Shown: positions 15,244 to 23,459, numbered from the stretch's first letter. The stretch: DNA of 25,261 nucleotides from an uncultured Eggerthellaceae bacterium (GCA_946631805.1 CAMPAJ010000002.1:1-25261); one strand, 5' to 3'. The notes: generated from the sequence alone by a model not told the origin. Translations and numbers: made by a program.

Positions 15244-16197
15244 TTACGAAACCTTGCGGAAAACGGCTGGCAGCGGTGATGCATGGCCGCTCAGCTTGAC
15301 CTCGCTTACGAGCGCTCCGGCAATAATGCACAGCGCCCCGGCAACCTGAACGGGCAGCATCGTCTCGCCAAGGATAACGGCGCTCAGGGCAACAGCCGAA
15401 AGGGGCTCTGCGTAGCCGAGCACCGCAACGCTTTGAGCAGAAAGAACGCCGAGAGACTTGAGGTACAGATAGTTGCTCAACGCCGTCGAGACGCCCAGCA
15501 AGGCGATGGGAACAAGATCCGACACCCCGATGCCAGCAACGGCCCCCTTGAACCCGCCCTTGAACAGGACAACGTAGAGCGCAACCACGGCAGCGGCCGA
15601 CTCGATTTCGATAAAGACTTTTTCCAGACCAGCGACGTGATCGGTCTTCTTGCTGAGCATCATCATCGCCGCATAGCATCCAGCCGAAGCCAGCCCACAC
15701 ATGATTCCATACAGCGATGCGCCGGCCTGCACTGCCGAGATATTGATAAGCAGGGCGCCCGCAACCACAATGCCGAATCCCGCAGTTTTTGCAAAGGTGA
15801 AGCGCTCGTGAAACACAACGGGCGACAAGGCCATGACGATGATGGGGGCGCAATAGCACAAAATCGTAGACAGTCCGACACCGGCGTAGTTGTAGGCTTC
15901 GAACAAGAAGAGCCAATCGGCGCCCAGAGCCACGCCTGCTGCCGCCACAAGAAGACCTTCGCGCTTATACATCAGCGCAGTAAGGGGCTTGTGCGCTGCA
16001 AGCAGCATGCAACCGAGCAGAAAAGCGGCGATGAGAGCACGCAGAAGAACGATCTGGTAGCTCGGCAAAGCCACAGCGCTGGCTATGATGCCGTTGCTCC
16101 CAGCCATAACCAACGAGGCCACCAGCACGATGGTGGCCACCGACTCTACAGAAACACGGGTCGCACCCGTTGTCCTCACAGCTTGCAAAACGCTCAC
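15244..16197 (-). CDS. EamA/DMT-superfamily transporter 2
   Basis: This 317-residue protein has ten hydrophobic helices in two EamA repeats. The first repeat starts near residue 22 (VLVASLVMAGSNGIIASAVA) and the second near residue 160 after SAVQAGASLYGIMCG. The second repeat ends with VAVLGYAEPLSAVALSAVILGE, the usual 'EP' helix of the family. The start is a GTG at 16197 with a weak GGT-type site upstream, so the N-terminus is less certain. Its upstream region holds a 39-bp element (16267-16305) that is repeated in front of lysR, so the LysR protein probably controls it. Export of an amino acid or a toxic metabolite is the usual role in this family, but nothing in the sequence identifies the cargo. 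Confidence 0.85.
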   Translation of the reverse strand: MSVLQAVRTTGATRVSVESVATIVLVASLVMAGSNGIIASAVALPSYQIVLLRALIAAFLLGCMLLAAHKPLTALMYKREGLLVAAAGVALGADWLFLFEAYNYAGVGLSTILCYCAPIIVMALSPVVFHERFTFAKTAGFGIVVAGALLINISAVQAGASLYGIMCGLASAGCYAAMMMLSKKTDHVAGLEKVFIEIESAAAVVALYVVLFKGGFKGAVAGIGVSDLVPIALLGVSTALSNYLYLKSLGVLSAQSVAVLGYAEPLSAVALSAVILGETMLPVQVAGALCIIAGALVSEVKLSGHASPLPAVFRKVS

Positions 16198-16266
16198 GTA
16201 CCTATTCCAATCTCCCAGTCATGTAACGGATGGACAGTATGACGCAGAACGTGCAATTAACAAACC

Positions 16267-16305
16267 GCATGTTTAGCATGTGTAGCATGAGCATTTTTCA
16301 TACAT
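16267..16305 (+). repeat. LysR-region 39-bp element, copy 1
   Basis: This 39-bp stretch matches 16797-16835 at 31 of 39 positions, in the same orientation. It contains the repeated words GCATG and ATGAGCAT and ends in CATACA. It lies 70 bp upstream of the EamA 2 start codon. A shared LysR binding site is the simplest reading. Confidence 0.65.
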
Positions 16306-16324
16306 ATCTCGAACAAGAACGGGC

Positions 16325-16408
16325 GCGCCTGGAAGACGGCGGGGACGGAAGATGTTGTCTTCTTTTTTCAGAAGACAACATCTTCCGTCCCCGCCGTCTT
16401 CCAGGCGC
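16325..16408. repeat. Perfect 39-bp inverted repeat (long hairpin)
   Basis: Bases 16325-16363 are the exact reverse complement of 16370-16408, with a 6-nt TTTTTC loop. The arms are purine/pyrimidine-biased and include GGCGGGGACGGAAG. The stem is much longer than a terminator needs. No gene is visible in it. Candidates are a dispersed REP-like palindrome, a structured RNA or an unusual bidirectional terminator. Confidence 0.85.
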
Positions 16409-16441
16409 TCGTGCCGCATGAAAAGCAAAAGCCCCAAAATG

Positions 16442-16483
16442 AACTGCCTCCCAGTTCTTGCATATAAGAGCTGGGAGGCAGTT
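16442..16483 (-). terminator. Terminator hairpin downstream of the small CGAC gene
   Basis: AACTGCCTCCCAG (16442-16454) pairs with CTGGGAGGCAGTT (16471-16483), with extra pairing (TCTT/AAGA) inside the loop. On the minus strand it is followed by CATTTTGGGGCTTTT. It follows the small gene (ends 16559) after a GC-rich GCGGGC/GCCCGC stem at 16521-16540. Confidence 0.65.
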
Positions 16484-16558
16484 TAGAACGAGGAGCTTAG
16501 CGAATTGGCCTGAAGCAGGCGCGGGCGCGGGTCCGCCCGCATTTGGCCCATACCTGCC

Positions 16559-16732
16559 TTAGATGCGCACGATTACCATGGGTTCGTGAGCCGATTTGGA
16601 GCGATGCGCCCTCGAGAAGACTCTCTTTATGCCGTTAACGAGCGCGTCAATCGACGTCGTCATCTCGCCATCTTCGTTCATGACCACTGCGCAGGCGCCG
16701 CATGACATCACCTGGCTTTTGCTGTTCCTCAT
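16559..16732 (-). CDS. Small hypothetical protein, 57 residues, with a CGAC motif
   Basis: The ATG at 16732 is preceded by GAGGAG at ideal spacing, and the frame stays open for 57 codons to a TAA at 16561-16559. The N-terminus reads MRNSKSQVMSCGACAVVMNE, with two cysteines in CGAC at residues 11-14. It is followed by an acidic stretch (EDGEM), a helix (SIDALVNGIKRVF) and a basic segment (SRAHRSKS). There is no signal peptide or membrane helix. It is divergent from lysR, and the 39-bp element at 16797-16835 lies between the two genes. A terminator follows. The gene is not recognised as a member of any family; the paired cysteines could bind metal or form a redox pair, but this is a guess. Clean start, stop and flanking signals argue that it is real. 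Confidence 0.65.
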   Translation of the reverse strand: MRNSKSQVMSCGACAVVMNEDGEMTTSIDALVNGIKRVFSRAHRSKSAHEPMVIVRI

Positions 16733-16796
16733 GATTCTCTCCTCGGTCGGTTTTTGTTCTACGCAAGTATGGCATGCTGTTTACAATTAGAAAAGC

Positions 16797-16835
16797 GAAT
16801 GTTTATCATGTTAATCATGAGCATATTGCATACAA
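16797..16835 (+). repeat. LysR-region 39-bp element, copy 2
   Basis: This is the second copy of the element at 16267-16305 (31/39 identical). It ends 16 bp before the LysR start codon and includes TTGCATACAAT, whose TACAAT may be a -10 box. It lies between the divergent small gene and lysR, fitting autoregulation plus control of the neighbour. Confidence 0.65.
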
Positions 16836-16851
16836 TGGCGAAAGGGCGACT

Positions 16852-17727
16852 ATGGACAGTGCACTCATCAAATGTCGGGCGTTTCTTACCGCAGCGCGCC
16901 TGGGCAGCTTCACGCGCGCCGGCGAGGCGCTGGGATATTCGCAGTCAGGCATCAGCCGCATGATTTCCGATCTCGAGCGCGAGTGGGGCGTCAAACTGCT
17001 CGAACGCGACCGGGGAGGCGTGCGGTTGACGTCCGAAGGCCACGAGCTGGCGCCTGCCGTCCAGGCCGTCTGCGACGAGTACGGCAAACTGCAAGCTCGC
17101 ATCGACTCGATGAGCGGACTCGAAAGCGGTCTTATCCGCATCGGCACGGTAACGAGCGTTGCCACGCATTGGCTGCCAAACATCATCAAGCGATTCAGAC
17201 AAGATTACCCCAACATCGATTACGAGATAACGACACGCGGCTACAGCGAGGTCGAGCGCATGATTGCCGAAGGCCAGGTAGACTGTGGATTCGTCCGTTT
17301 GCCCACCTGGCCGAGCTTCGATACGGTCTACTTGGGACGCGACGAGCTGAAAGTCGTCATGGCCGCTGACCACCCCATGGCCAGCGTCGACCACTTCCCC
17401 ATCCGCGCGCTCAGCGATTACCCATTCATGACCATCGACAAGCAGGGCGACTCCGACATCGCCTCGATCCTCAAGAAATACGGCATCAAAACCCAGTCGA
17501 GCATGACGACCTGGGACGACTATGCCGTATTCGCCATGGTGGAGAAAGGACTCGGCATCAGCGTGCAGCCGTCCCTCATTCTCCAACGTCTGCCGTTCAA
17601 TATCGTGGTCAAGAGCTTCGACGAACCGCAGTACCGCGAGCTCGCGCTCGCAATGCGCAACCGCGAGACCATCCCGCTTGCCACCAAGCGGTTCATAGAC
17701 TACCTGGGTTACCGCAACGGGGAATGA
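16852..17727 (+). CDS. LysR-family transcriptional regulator
   Basis: This 291-residue protein is read from the ATG at 16852, five bases after GAAAGGG; an in-frame ATG at 16774 would add 26 residues encoded across the repeat element and is unlikely. The N-terminal winged helix-turn-helix spans about residues 3-60 (FLTAARLGSFTRAGEALGYSQSGISRMISDLE, then LLERDRGGVRLTSEG). The periplasmic-binding-like effector domain follows from about residue 90 (GLIRIGTVTSVATHWLPNIIKRF) to the end, with the typical VEKGLGISVQPSLI segment. It is divergent from the small CGAC gene and converges on selB. The repeated 39-bp element suggests it controls itself, the small gene and EamA transporter 2. The effector is not known. 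Confidence 0.9.
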   Translation: MDSALIKCRAFLTAARLGSFTRAGEALGYSQSGISRMISDLEREWGVKLLERDRGGVRLTSEGHELAPAVQAVCDEYGKLQARIDSMSGLESGLIRIGTVTSVATHWLPNIIKRFRQDYPNIDYEITTRGYSEVERMIAEGQVDCGFVRLPTWPSFDTVYLGRDELKVVMAADHPMASVDHFPIRALSDYPFMTIDKQGDSDIASILKKYGIKTQSSMTTWDDYAVFAMVEKGLGISVQPSLILQRLPFNIVVKSFDEPQYRELALAMRNRETIPLATKRFIDYLGYRNGE

Positions 17728-17796
17728 GGCCGCACAAGCCACCGCAACGCGGTTGGCCGAAGCGCTTTGCCCAATCCCACGCGCGTCGATGCATCG

Positions 17797-19722
17797 CTAC
17801 GGTTCGCGCAGACGCCTGACATCGCCGTCGCGCATCGTAAAGCCTTCGGCATCGAAGGCTTCGAGGAGCGGCACGGCATATTTGCGGCTTATGCCGCCCA
17901 TGGCATCCTTCATGCCGGCAACCGAACCTTCGCCGCCGTTGCGCAAGAACTCGGCGAGCGACTCCTTGCAAGCAGCCACTGCAGCGGCATCGCAGTACAG
18001 ATCGCCAGACACTCGGTACGCAACGCCCTCATCGCGCAGACGCGCGGCAACGCGCCGCGCAATCCCCACTGCGATGCCTGCTTCGGCAGCCAGTTCGGAA
18101 AGCGGCGGCGGGGTGAGGCCATGGTCCGCGAGCGCGGCTGCAAGGGCCTTCGCCGCATCATCTTCTACCTGCCGAGCGGCACCCTGGGCTGTAGGATGCC
18201 CCACGAGCCCTCCGGCGAGCACGGCGGCCTTGGCAGCAACCGCCTGCTCGACGAGTGCATCGAAGCATTCCGGATCTACGCGGGGCAGGCTCTTCTGACG
18301 CAGCTCCCCCTTCGCCATACCCAGCTTCGTGGGATTGCTTGAATGAAACGCCACGAGGGTTTTTTCAATGGCCGATACCGAGCGCTTGAGCGTCGGCGGC
18401 GTCGCGTACCATTCCGCCCCGAGGCGGCTTGCCCGATGCGCGTCTACCTCGACCTGCAGCATGGCCTGCGCCGCCTCAACGTCACATCCAAAACGCCAAG
18501 CCAGGTCGTTGGCTGTAATCGGCGTTTGCCGCTGGGCCAGGGCAAGGCGTACCGCATCTTGGCGATTGCCGGAGGCAAGCGCCTCGAGCACGCTGCGCTC
18601 GTCATGCAGGTTGGTGCGCGCGCGAGGATGCGCTTGCAGCACCACGCCGCCACCCGCCACGCTGACGGGAGAATACATGCGAACGATAAAGCGATCGCCC
18701 AGGGAAATCGGAAGCGGCTCGTCCAAGCGGATTTGCGCGAAGCAGCTCGCGCCCGGAGCAAGGCTCTCGAGCCCGTCCGCGAACAGCACGCGCCCGATCA
18801 CCTCCTTCGTGCCATGGGCAACGTGCATGCGCGCGCCCGTGGCCAACGGTTTTCCGCTTTTCGCAGTGTCAAGGTACGTAAGAAGCGCATCAAAACGCCT
18901 GGTGGGATGTATGAGCCCTGGAGCTGCCAGAAAATCTCCCGGACGCACATCGTCGGTCGTCGCATCCACGAGGTTTAGCGCCACGCGGTTCCCGGCCATT
19001 GCCTTCTCGACCGGCTCGTCGTGGATTTGCACTGAGCGAATGCGGCAGCGCCTACCGCTCGGCAGGATCTCGACCGTATCCCCCGAACGCACGGAACCGC
19101 TCCATAGCGTACCGGTCACGACGGTTCCCGCTCCCTTGATGGTGAAAACGCGGTCGACGGGCTGACGCATGCCGGAGCCTCGATGGAGCGCCACCGCCCC
19201 CAAGCTCGCCTGCGCGAGTGCGCTGCGGACGGCTTCGACGCCAAAACCGGTGCGACTCGAGACGGGGACGATGGGCGCATCGGCGTACGCTGTTTCCGCC
19301 AAGTACGCCCGTACCTCCTCCGTCATCATTTGGATCCACTCGTCATCGCACAAATCGACCTTCGTAAGCGCGACGACGCACGTCGGCACCCCCAGCGTCT
19401 GCAGCACCGCCACATGCTCGAGCGTCTGGGGCATAATGCCGTCATCAGCCGCTATGACCAGGAGCGCCACGTCGATGCCCGTCGAGCCGGATATCATCTG
19501 GCGAACGAACCGCTCGTGGCCGGGCACGTCAACCACGCCCATCGTACGGCCATCCCCGAGGTCGAGGCGTGCAAAGCCGAGCTCGATGGTTATGCCGCGC
19601 CTCTTCTCTTCCGCCAAACGATCGGGATCGGTGCCAGTCAATGCCATGACGAGCGACGACTTGCCGTGATCGATGTGCCCGGCCGTTCCCAGCACGAGAT
19701 TGGTTTGCTTGCAATCGCCCAT
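17797..19722 (-). CDS. selB: Selenocysteine-specific translation elongation factor SelB
   Basis: This 641-residue protein delivers Sec-tRNA(Sec) to ribosomes paused at UGA codons followed by a SECIS hairpin. The N-terminal GTPase domain is complete: GTAGHIDHGKSS (about residues 12-23, P-loop), RRGITIELGFA (switch I), DVPGHERF (G3) and ALTKVDL (G4). Two beta-barrel domains follow (GTVVTGTLWSGSV, then RFIVRMYSPVSVAGGGVVL), and the C-terminal 250 residues are the winged-helix repeats that bind SECIS RNA (for example LKRSVSAIEKTLVAFH...MAKGELRQ). Length matches the family. The ATG at 19722 has GGAGAAGG upstream. It lies 119 bp after selA on the same strand, the classic selAB order, and closes a selenium cluster. 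Its presence confirms that the UGA in the nearby selD is decoded. Confidence 0.96.
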   Translation of the reverse strand: MGDCKQTNLVLGTAGHIDHGKSSLVMALTGTDPDRLAEEKRRGITIELGFARLDLGDGRTMGVVDVPGHERFVRQMISGSTGIDVALLVIAADDGIMPQTLEHVAVLQTLGVPTCVVALTKVDLCDDEWIQMMTEEVRAYLAETAYADAPIVPVSSRTGFGVEAVRSALAQASLGAVALHRGSGMRQPVDRVFTIKGAGTVVTGTLWSGSVRSGDTVEILPSGRRCRIRSVQIHDEPVEKAMAGNRVALNLVDATTDDVRPGDFLAAPGLIHPTRRFDALLTYLDTAKSGKPLATGARMHVAHGTKEVIGRVLFADGLESLAPGASCFAQIRLDEPLPISLGDRFIVRMYSPVSVAGGGVVLQAHPRARTNLHDERSVLEALASGNRQDAVRLALAQRQTPITANDLAWRFGCDVEAAQAMLQVEVDAHRASRLGAEWYATPPTLKRSVSAIEKTLVAFHSSNPTKLGMAKGELRQKSLPRVDPECFDALVEQAVAAKAAVLAGGLVGHPTAQGAARQVEDDAAKALAAALADHGLTPPPLSELAAEAGIAVGIARRVAARLRDEGVAYRVSGDLYCDAAAVAACKESLAEFLRNGGEGSVAGMKDAMGGISRKYAVPLLEAFDAEGFTMRDGDVRRLREP

Positions 19723-19841
19723 CGCCTTCTCCGTTCCACCAAACTAACTGCCACCATGGTTTCCGGGCGCTTACCCCTACAATCGCTGATCCTCCGGATG
19801 GCGAGCCGCCCGATACAGGTCATGCACCTGCCGTGCGCCTC

Positions 19842-21302
19842 CTAATCGACTTGGTCGAAGTACAGGGCCAAACCGAGCGCGATTGCCCGAATTTCCTCGT
19901 CGTCGACGAGGGTGCGCGCGTCGAACAAGACGGTTTCGTCATGAATGCGCGCCACGATGACCACAGGACATTCCTGGATGAGGAACCGCTCGCAATCAAA
20001 CGCACTGCCCTTCAAAAAACGCAGACGCAGCGCATACGTTGGGATATCGCACATCGGAAGCGCACCGCCGCCCGCGCGGGACGTCTCGCTAACAACGTCC
20101 AGCTGCGCAAAGTCTTGCCCAATGCGCTCTGCCACGGCATCGCGCAGAGCGCAGGTGCGCGCTCGGACGACCTCGGGATCTTCGACGAGCATGCGAACGG
20201 TCGGTATGCGGTTCGGCACTTCATCGGGATTGAGGTAAATGCGCAACGTCGCCTCGAGCGCGGCGAGCGTCATCTTGTCGAGGCGCAGCACGCGCGCAAG
20301 GGGGCTTTCCTTCAGCTGGGCAATGAGATCCGCCCGTCCGGCAATAATGCCCGCCTGGGGACCGCCGAGCAGCTTATCGCCCGAAAACGAAACCAGGTCG
20401 GCGCCAGCTGCAAGGGATTCGGCCACCGTGGGCTCTGTGTAATCGCCAAAGACCGATAAGCGCGAAAACGCTCCGGACCCCTGGTCTTCGTATACGAGGA
20501 CGCGCCTACCCATGCGCGCTTCGTACTCGTCGGCCAGCGCGCGCAGCTTGCGAACAGGCACCGACTCGGTGAAGCCCATCATGCGGTAATTCGACGGATG
20601 CACCTTCAACATCATCGCCGTTTGCTCCGTGAGCGCTTTCTCGTAGTCGCGCAGGTGCGTCTTGTTCGTCGTGCCGACCTCAACCATGTGCGCATGCGAT
20701 TGCTCAATGATGTCGGGGATCCTGAAGGACCCCCCGATTTCAACCTGCTCGCCGCGCGACACGATGGCCTCGCGCTCGGCCGCGAACGTCGAGAGCACCA
20801 TCATAACGGCCGCAGCGTTGTTGTTAACGGCTATGGCAGCCTCAGCGCCGGTCAAAGCGCAGATGAGCGCTTCGTAATGATCGTGGCGACTGCCGCGCGC
20901 CATCGCAGCGCGGTCATACTCCAACGTGGAATAGCCCGCGATGACCTCGTTCACCGCCTCGACTGCCTCGTCGGCCAAGACGCTGCGACCAAGATTCGTG
21001 TGGATGATCACGCCCGACGCGTTGACGACGCGCCGCAGCGAAGGCGTCATGAGCATGCGCGCTCGCGCAACCGCTTCACCCGCAACGGTCGAAACCGCCA
21101 CGTCGGGCGAGCCACCCTCGAGAACGGCCTTGCGCTTCGCGTCGATGACCGCGCGCACGCAATCCACGACGACGTCGCGCGGCATCTCGGCAACCTGCTG
21201 CAACGCCTCATCGTGCAGCACCTCTTCGACCGAAGGGAGGTTCCTCAGCTGCTCCACGTTTGAAGTTGAATTCAAGTTTCGTACCTCGATTCGCATTGTC
21301 AT
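19842..21302 (-). CDS. selA: L-seryl-tRNA(Sec) selenium transferase SelA
   Basis: SelA is a PLP enzyme that converts Ser-tRNA(Sec) to Sec-tRNA(Sec) with selenophosphate. Family features are clear: an N-terminal helix region (NLPSVEEVLHDEALQQV), VVNASGVIIHTNLGRSVL, AVNNNAAAVMMVLSTFA, and the PLP lysine in SFSGDKLLGGPQAG near residue 300, followed by LRLDKMTLAALEATL. From the ATG at 21302 it has 486 residues; E. coli SelA has 463. A TTG at 21275 with GAGGT seven bases upstream would give 477 residues and a better family fit at the N-terminus, so the start is unsettled. The frame remains open upstream to 21701, but that part overlaps selD antisense and is not real. It lies between selD and selB. 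Confidence 0.94.
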   Translation of the reverse strand: MTMRIEVRNLNSTSNVEQLRNLPSVEEVLHDEALQQVAEMPRDVVVDCVRAVIDAKRKAVLEGGSPDVAVSTVAGEAVARARMLMTPSLRRVVNASGVIIHTNLGRSVLADEAVEAVNEVIAGYSTLEYDRAAMARGSRHDHYEALICALTGAEAAIAVNNNAAAVMMVLSTFAAEREAIVSRGEQVEIGGSFRIPDIIEQSHAHMVEVGTTNKTHLRDYEKALTEQTAMMLKVHPSNYRMMGFTESVPVRKLRALADEYEARMGRRVLVYEDQGSGAFSRLSVFGDYTEPTVAESLAAGADLVSFSGDKLLGGPQAGIIAGRADLIAQLKESPLARVLRLDKMTLAALEATLRIYLNPDEVPNRIPTVRMLVEDPEVVRARTCALRDAVAERIGQDFAQLDVVSETSRAGGGALPMCDIPTYALRLRFLKGSAFDCERFLIQECPVVIVARIHDETVLFDARTLVDDEEIRAIALGLALYFDQVD

Positions 21303-21352
21303 CAGCAAAACCAGCTCCATCATAGCGTGTTTTGCGGGAACGAAAACGCAAA

Positions 21353-21383
21353 GCCGCCGATGCACCTGCCTTGCTTCGGCGGC
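21353..21383 (-). terminator. Hairpin between selD and selA
   Basis: GCCGCCGA (21353-21360) pairs with TCGGCGGC (21376-21383). On the minus strand it is followed by TTTGCGTTTTCG. It may partly terminate selD transcripts before selA. Its loop holds the 11-mer GGCAGGTGCAT (minus strand), which also occurs in the selA-selB gap at 19822-19832. Confidence 0.45.
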
Positions 21384-21399
21384 TCGGTTCGTTGCATCG

Positions 21400-22455
21400 T
21401 TATCGGATGAAAATGGTACCGTCAGGACCGTCGACCACTTCGCCGATGCGGTAGGGCGCGCGCCCAAGCGCCTCGCTGAAGCGCTCCTCGTAGGCCTGCG
21501 CCGATAGCGGCGGCAACGCGAGCAACAGGCCGCCCGACGTTTGCGGATCGCACAGCACGCCCATGCGATCGCCGTACTCGTCATCCGAAAGCGTGCCCTT
21601 GCGCACGAAGCCGCTTGCCCATTCCTGCACATCGTACCCGCGCCCTGGGCGACACCCAATGTGGGAGTAGTGATACACGCCGTCGAAGAGGGGTAGGTCA
21701 TCCCAGTTTACGATGGCGGCCTTGCCGCTCGAAGCCAGCATCTCGTGCAAGTGTCCCGCCAGACCGAAGCCGGTCACGTCGGTGCATGCATGAACCTCAA
21801 GCCCTTCGAACGCTTCGGCGGCGTAGCGATTGAGCTCCATCATGGCCTCGATGACCGGGCGCATGCTCGCATCGTCTTCCAGCTGAGCCGTAAACGCCGA
21901 ATTCATGATGCCCATTCCCAGCCGCTTCGTGTAATACAGCACGTCACCCGCGCGAGCACCCGCATTTCGGACGATGCGGTCGGGATGCGCCGTGCCGAAC
22001 ACGGCCAACCCGTACTTGGGCTCTTCGTCGTCGATGGAATGACCTCCCACAATGAACGCGCCCGCCTCGCGCACCTTGTCGGACCCGCCGCGCATGACCT
22101 CCGAGACGACCTCGGTCCCCAACGAGACGGGAAAAGCGAGGATGTTGAGCGCCACGAGCGGTTTCACACCCATCGCAAACACGTCGGAAAGCGCGTTCGC
22201 CGCCGCAATGGCGCCGAACTCGTACGGATCATCCACGACCGGGGTGAAGAAGTCGAGCGTCAGCACAGCCGCCAAATCGTCACGCAACTTGTATACAGCG
22301 CAATCGTCGCTCGTCTCGAAACCGAGCATCACGTCTGCGTCGAGGGGTGGCGCGATTTTCTTCAAGATTTCCTCGAGCTCGCCCGGAGCCCATTTGGCAG
22401 CTCAACCACCATGGCAGGTATAGCTCGTAAGCCTGACCTTTTCTTCCTTGCCCAT
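21400..22455 (-). CDS. selD: Selenide, water dikinase SelD, itself a selenoprotein (in-frame UGA)
   Basis: SelD makes selenophosphate from selenide and ATP. The gene starts at an ATG at 22455 with a perfect GGAGGTG site and opens MGKEEKVRLTSYTCHGG, followed by TGA (22404-22402) and then AAKWAPGELEEILKKI. In SelD proteins this is the glycine-rich catalytic loop, where a Cys or Sec stands at exactly this position before 'AAK', so the UGA is read as selenocysteine 18. Simple gene calling would start at MKKIAPP (22365) and lose the active site. With Sec the protein has 351 residues. Further family blocks are GFETSDDCAVYKL, TLDFFTPVVDDPYEFGAIAAANALSDVFAMG, a TDVTGFGLAGHL region and CDPQTSGGLL. A hairpin follows the UGA. 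It precedes selA on the same strand. Confidence 0.95.
22375..22403 (-). promoter_or_regulatory. Candidate bacterial SECIS hairpin in selD
   Basis: Directly after the U of the UGA, GAGCU pairs with AGCUC (22379-22375), and after a bulged G, GCC pairs with GGC. A 12-nt apical loop rich in G (AAAUGGGCUCCG) is left. Size and distance from UGA fit bacterial SECIS elements, which SelB binds. Drawn by eye, without energy calculation. Confidence 0.6.
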
Positions 22456-22703
22456 CGCGCACCTCCTCTCGACTCTTCGGTTGTCCGTATTGTATATCAG
22501 CCGCAGAGCGCTCAGCATCCTTTTGCCTTAGGCGCGGCGAGCGAATGCTTGGCTTGCGACGCTGCCGCTCAACTGCCCGAAACCCGCCGAATGCGACCTT
22601 GAAGCAAAAGGGTGCTCGAAGCCCATGCGCACGCACGCGTTTTGCCGCACGCTCGAATTCTAAAGCAGGATCAAGCAACAATACACAGCGCCCGTGTGAC
22701 GAG

Positions 22704-23459
22704 CTAGCCTGCGGAAGCCGAAAGGGCTGCGCCGATGGCGCCCGCATAACGGGCCTGGGCACTCGTCGTCACCGATACGCCCAGATGGCGCGACAAACGC
22801 GCCACCACGTACTCGTTTTCGCATAGGCCGCCCGTCAGATAAGCCGCGTCCTGAACGAGGTTGCCCGCCAGCGCTGCAACGCGCGCGACAACCGACTCAA
22901 TGACGCCATTAGCTATGTTCTCGCGCGGCTCGCCCCTACCGATGAGCGAGATGACCTCGGACTCGGCAAATACGGTGCACATGCTGGAAATCGCAGTGGG
23001 CTCGCCCGCGGCGGCAAGACTGGCGAGCTCTTCCTGGGTCACGCCCATGCGATCTGCGATAACCTCCAGGAACTTCCCCGTTCCGGCGGCGCACTTGTCG
23101 TTCATCACGAACTTCTTCACCTTACCGCCCGCCAGCTGGATGACCTTCGTATCCTGCCCGCCAACATCGATGACCGTGCCGTCGCCGCCGAACAAATACG
23201 AGGCTCCGCGCCCATGGCACGTGATTTCGGTTACGGCCTTGCCAGCATACGGCACCGATACGCGCCCATACCCCGTCGCCACGACCGCCGAATCGCACGA
23301 CGTGGGATCGATGCCTCGAGCGCGCAGCTCGTCGGCCAATCGAAGCGCTGCGTCCACGCCGTTGAACCCCGTAGGAACGACGACGGTGCATATGAGCTCA
23401 TCGCCTTCCATCGCTGCCGCCTTAGCAGCTGTCGATCCTATGTCTATTCCGATTCGCAT
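22704..23459 (-). CDS. 2-hydroxyacyl-CoA dehydratase activase-like ATPase (HgdC/BadF-type)
   Basis: This 251-residue protein belongs to the ASKHA-fold ATPases that couple ATP hydrolysis to low-potential electron transfer. It opens with the phosphate-binding MRIGIDIGSTAAKAA and has a second one, VIDVGGQDTKVI. The two cysteines that hold the dimer-bridging [4Fe-4S] cluster are visible in MNDKCAAGTGKFLE and ISSMCTVFAESEVIS. The C-terminal LTGGLCENEYVV loop completes the nucleotide site. Such activases normally serve a two-subunit dehydratase or reductase, but none is encoded nearby. Instead it lies in a selenium operon between a DUF3343 gene (67 bp upstream) and selD (248 bp downstream). A reductive role in selenium handling is possible but is inference. 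The ATG at 23459 has AGAGAGGG upstream. Confidence 0.88.
   Translation of the reverse strand: MRIGIDIGSTAAKAAAMEGDELICTVVVPTGFNGVDAALRLADELRARGIDPTSCDSAVVATGYGRVSVPYAGKAVTEITCHGRGASYLFGGDGTVIDVGGQDTKVIQLAGGKVKKFVMNDKCAAGTGKFLEVIADRMGVTQEELASLAAAGEPTAISSMCTVFAESEVISLIGRGEPRENIANGVIESVVARVAALAGNLVQDAAYLTGGLCENEYVVARLSRHLGVSVTTSAQARYAGAIGAALSASAG

Noticed and set aside
21303..21701. A 5' extension of selA giving a 619-residue protein
   Set aside because: The added part overlaps the 3' end of selD antisense-free in the same strand, has a low-complexity R/C/S composition and no family similarity; SelA similarity starts near 21275.
22456..22703. A tRNA-Sec gene in the gap upstream of selD
   Set aside because: No acceptor stem, T-loop GTTCGA motif or TCA anticodon arm could be assembled on either strand.
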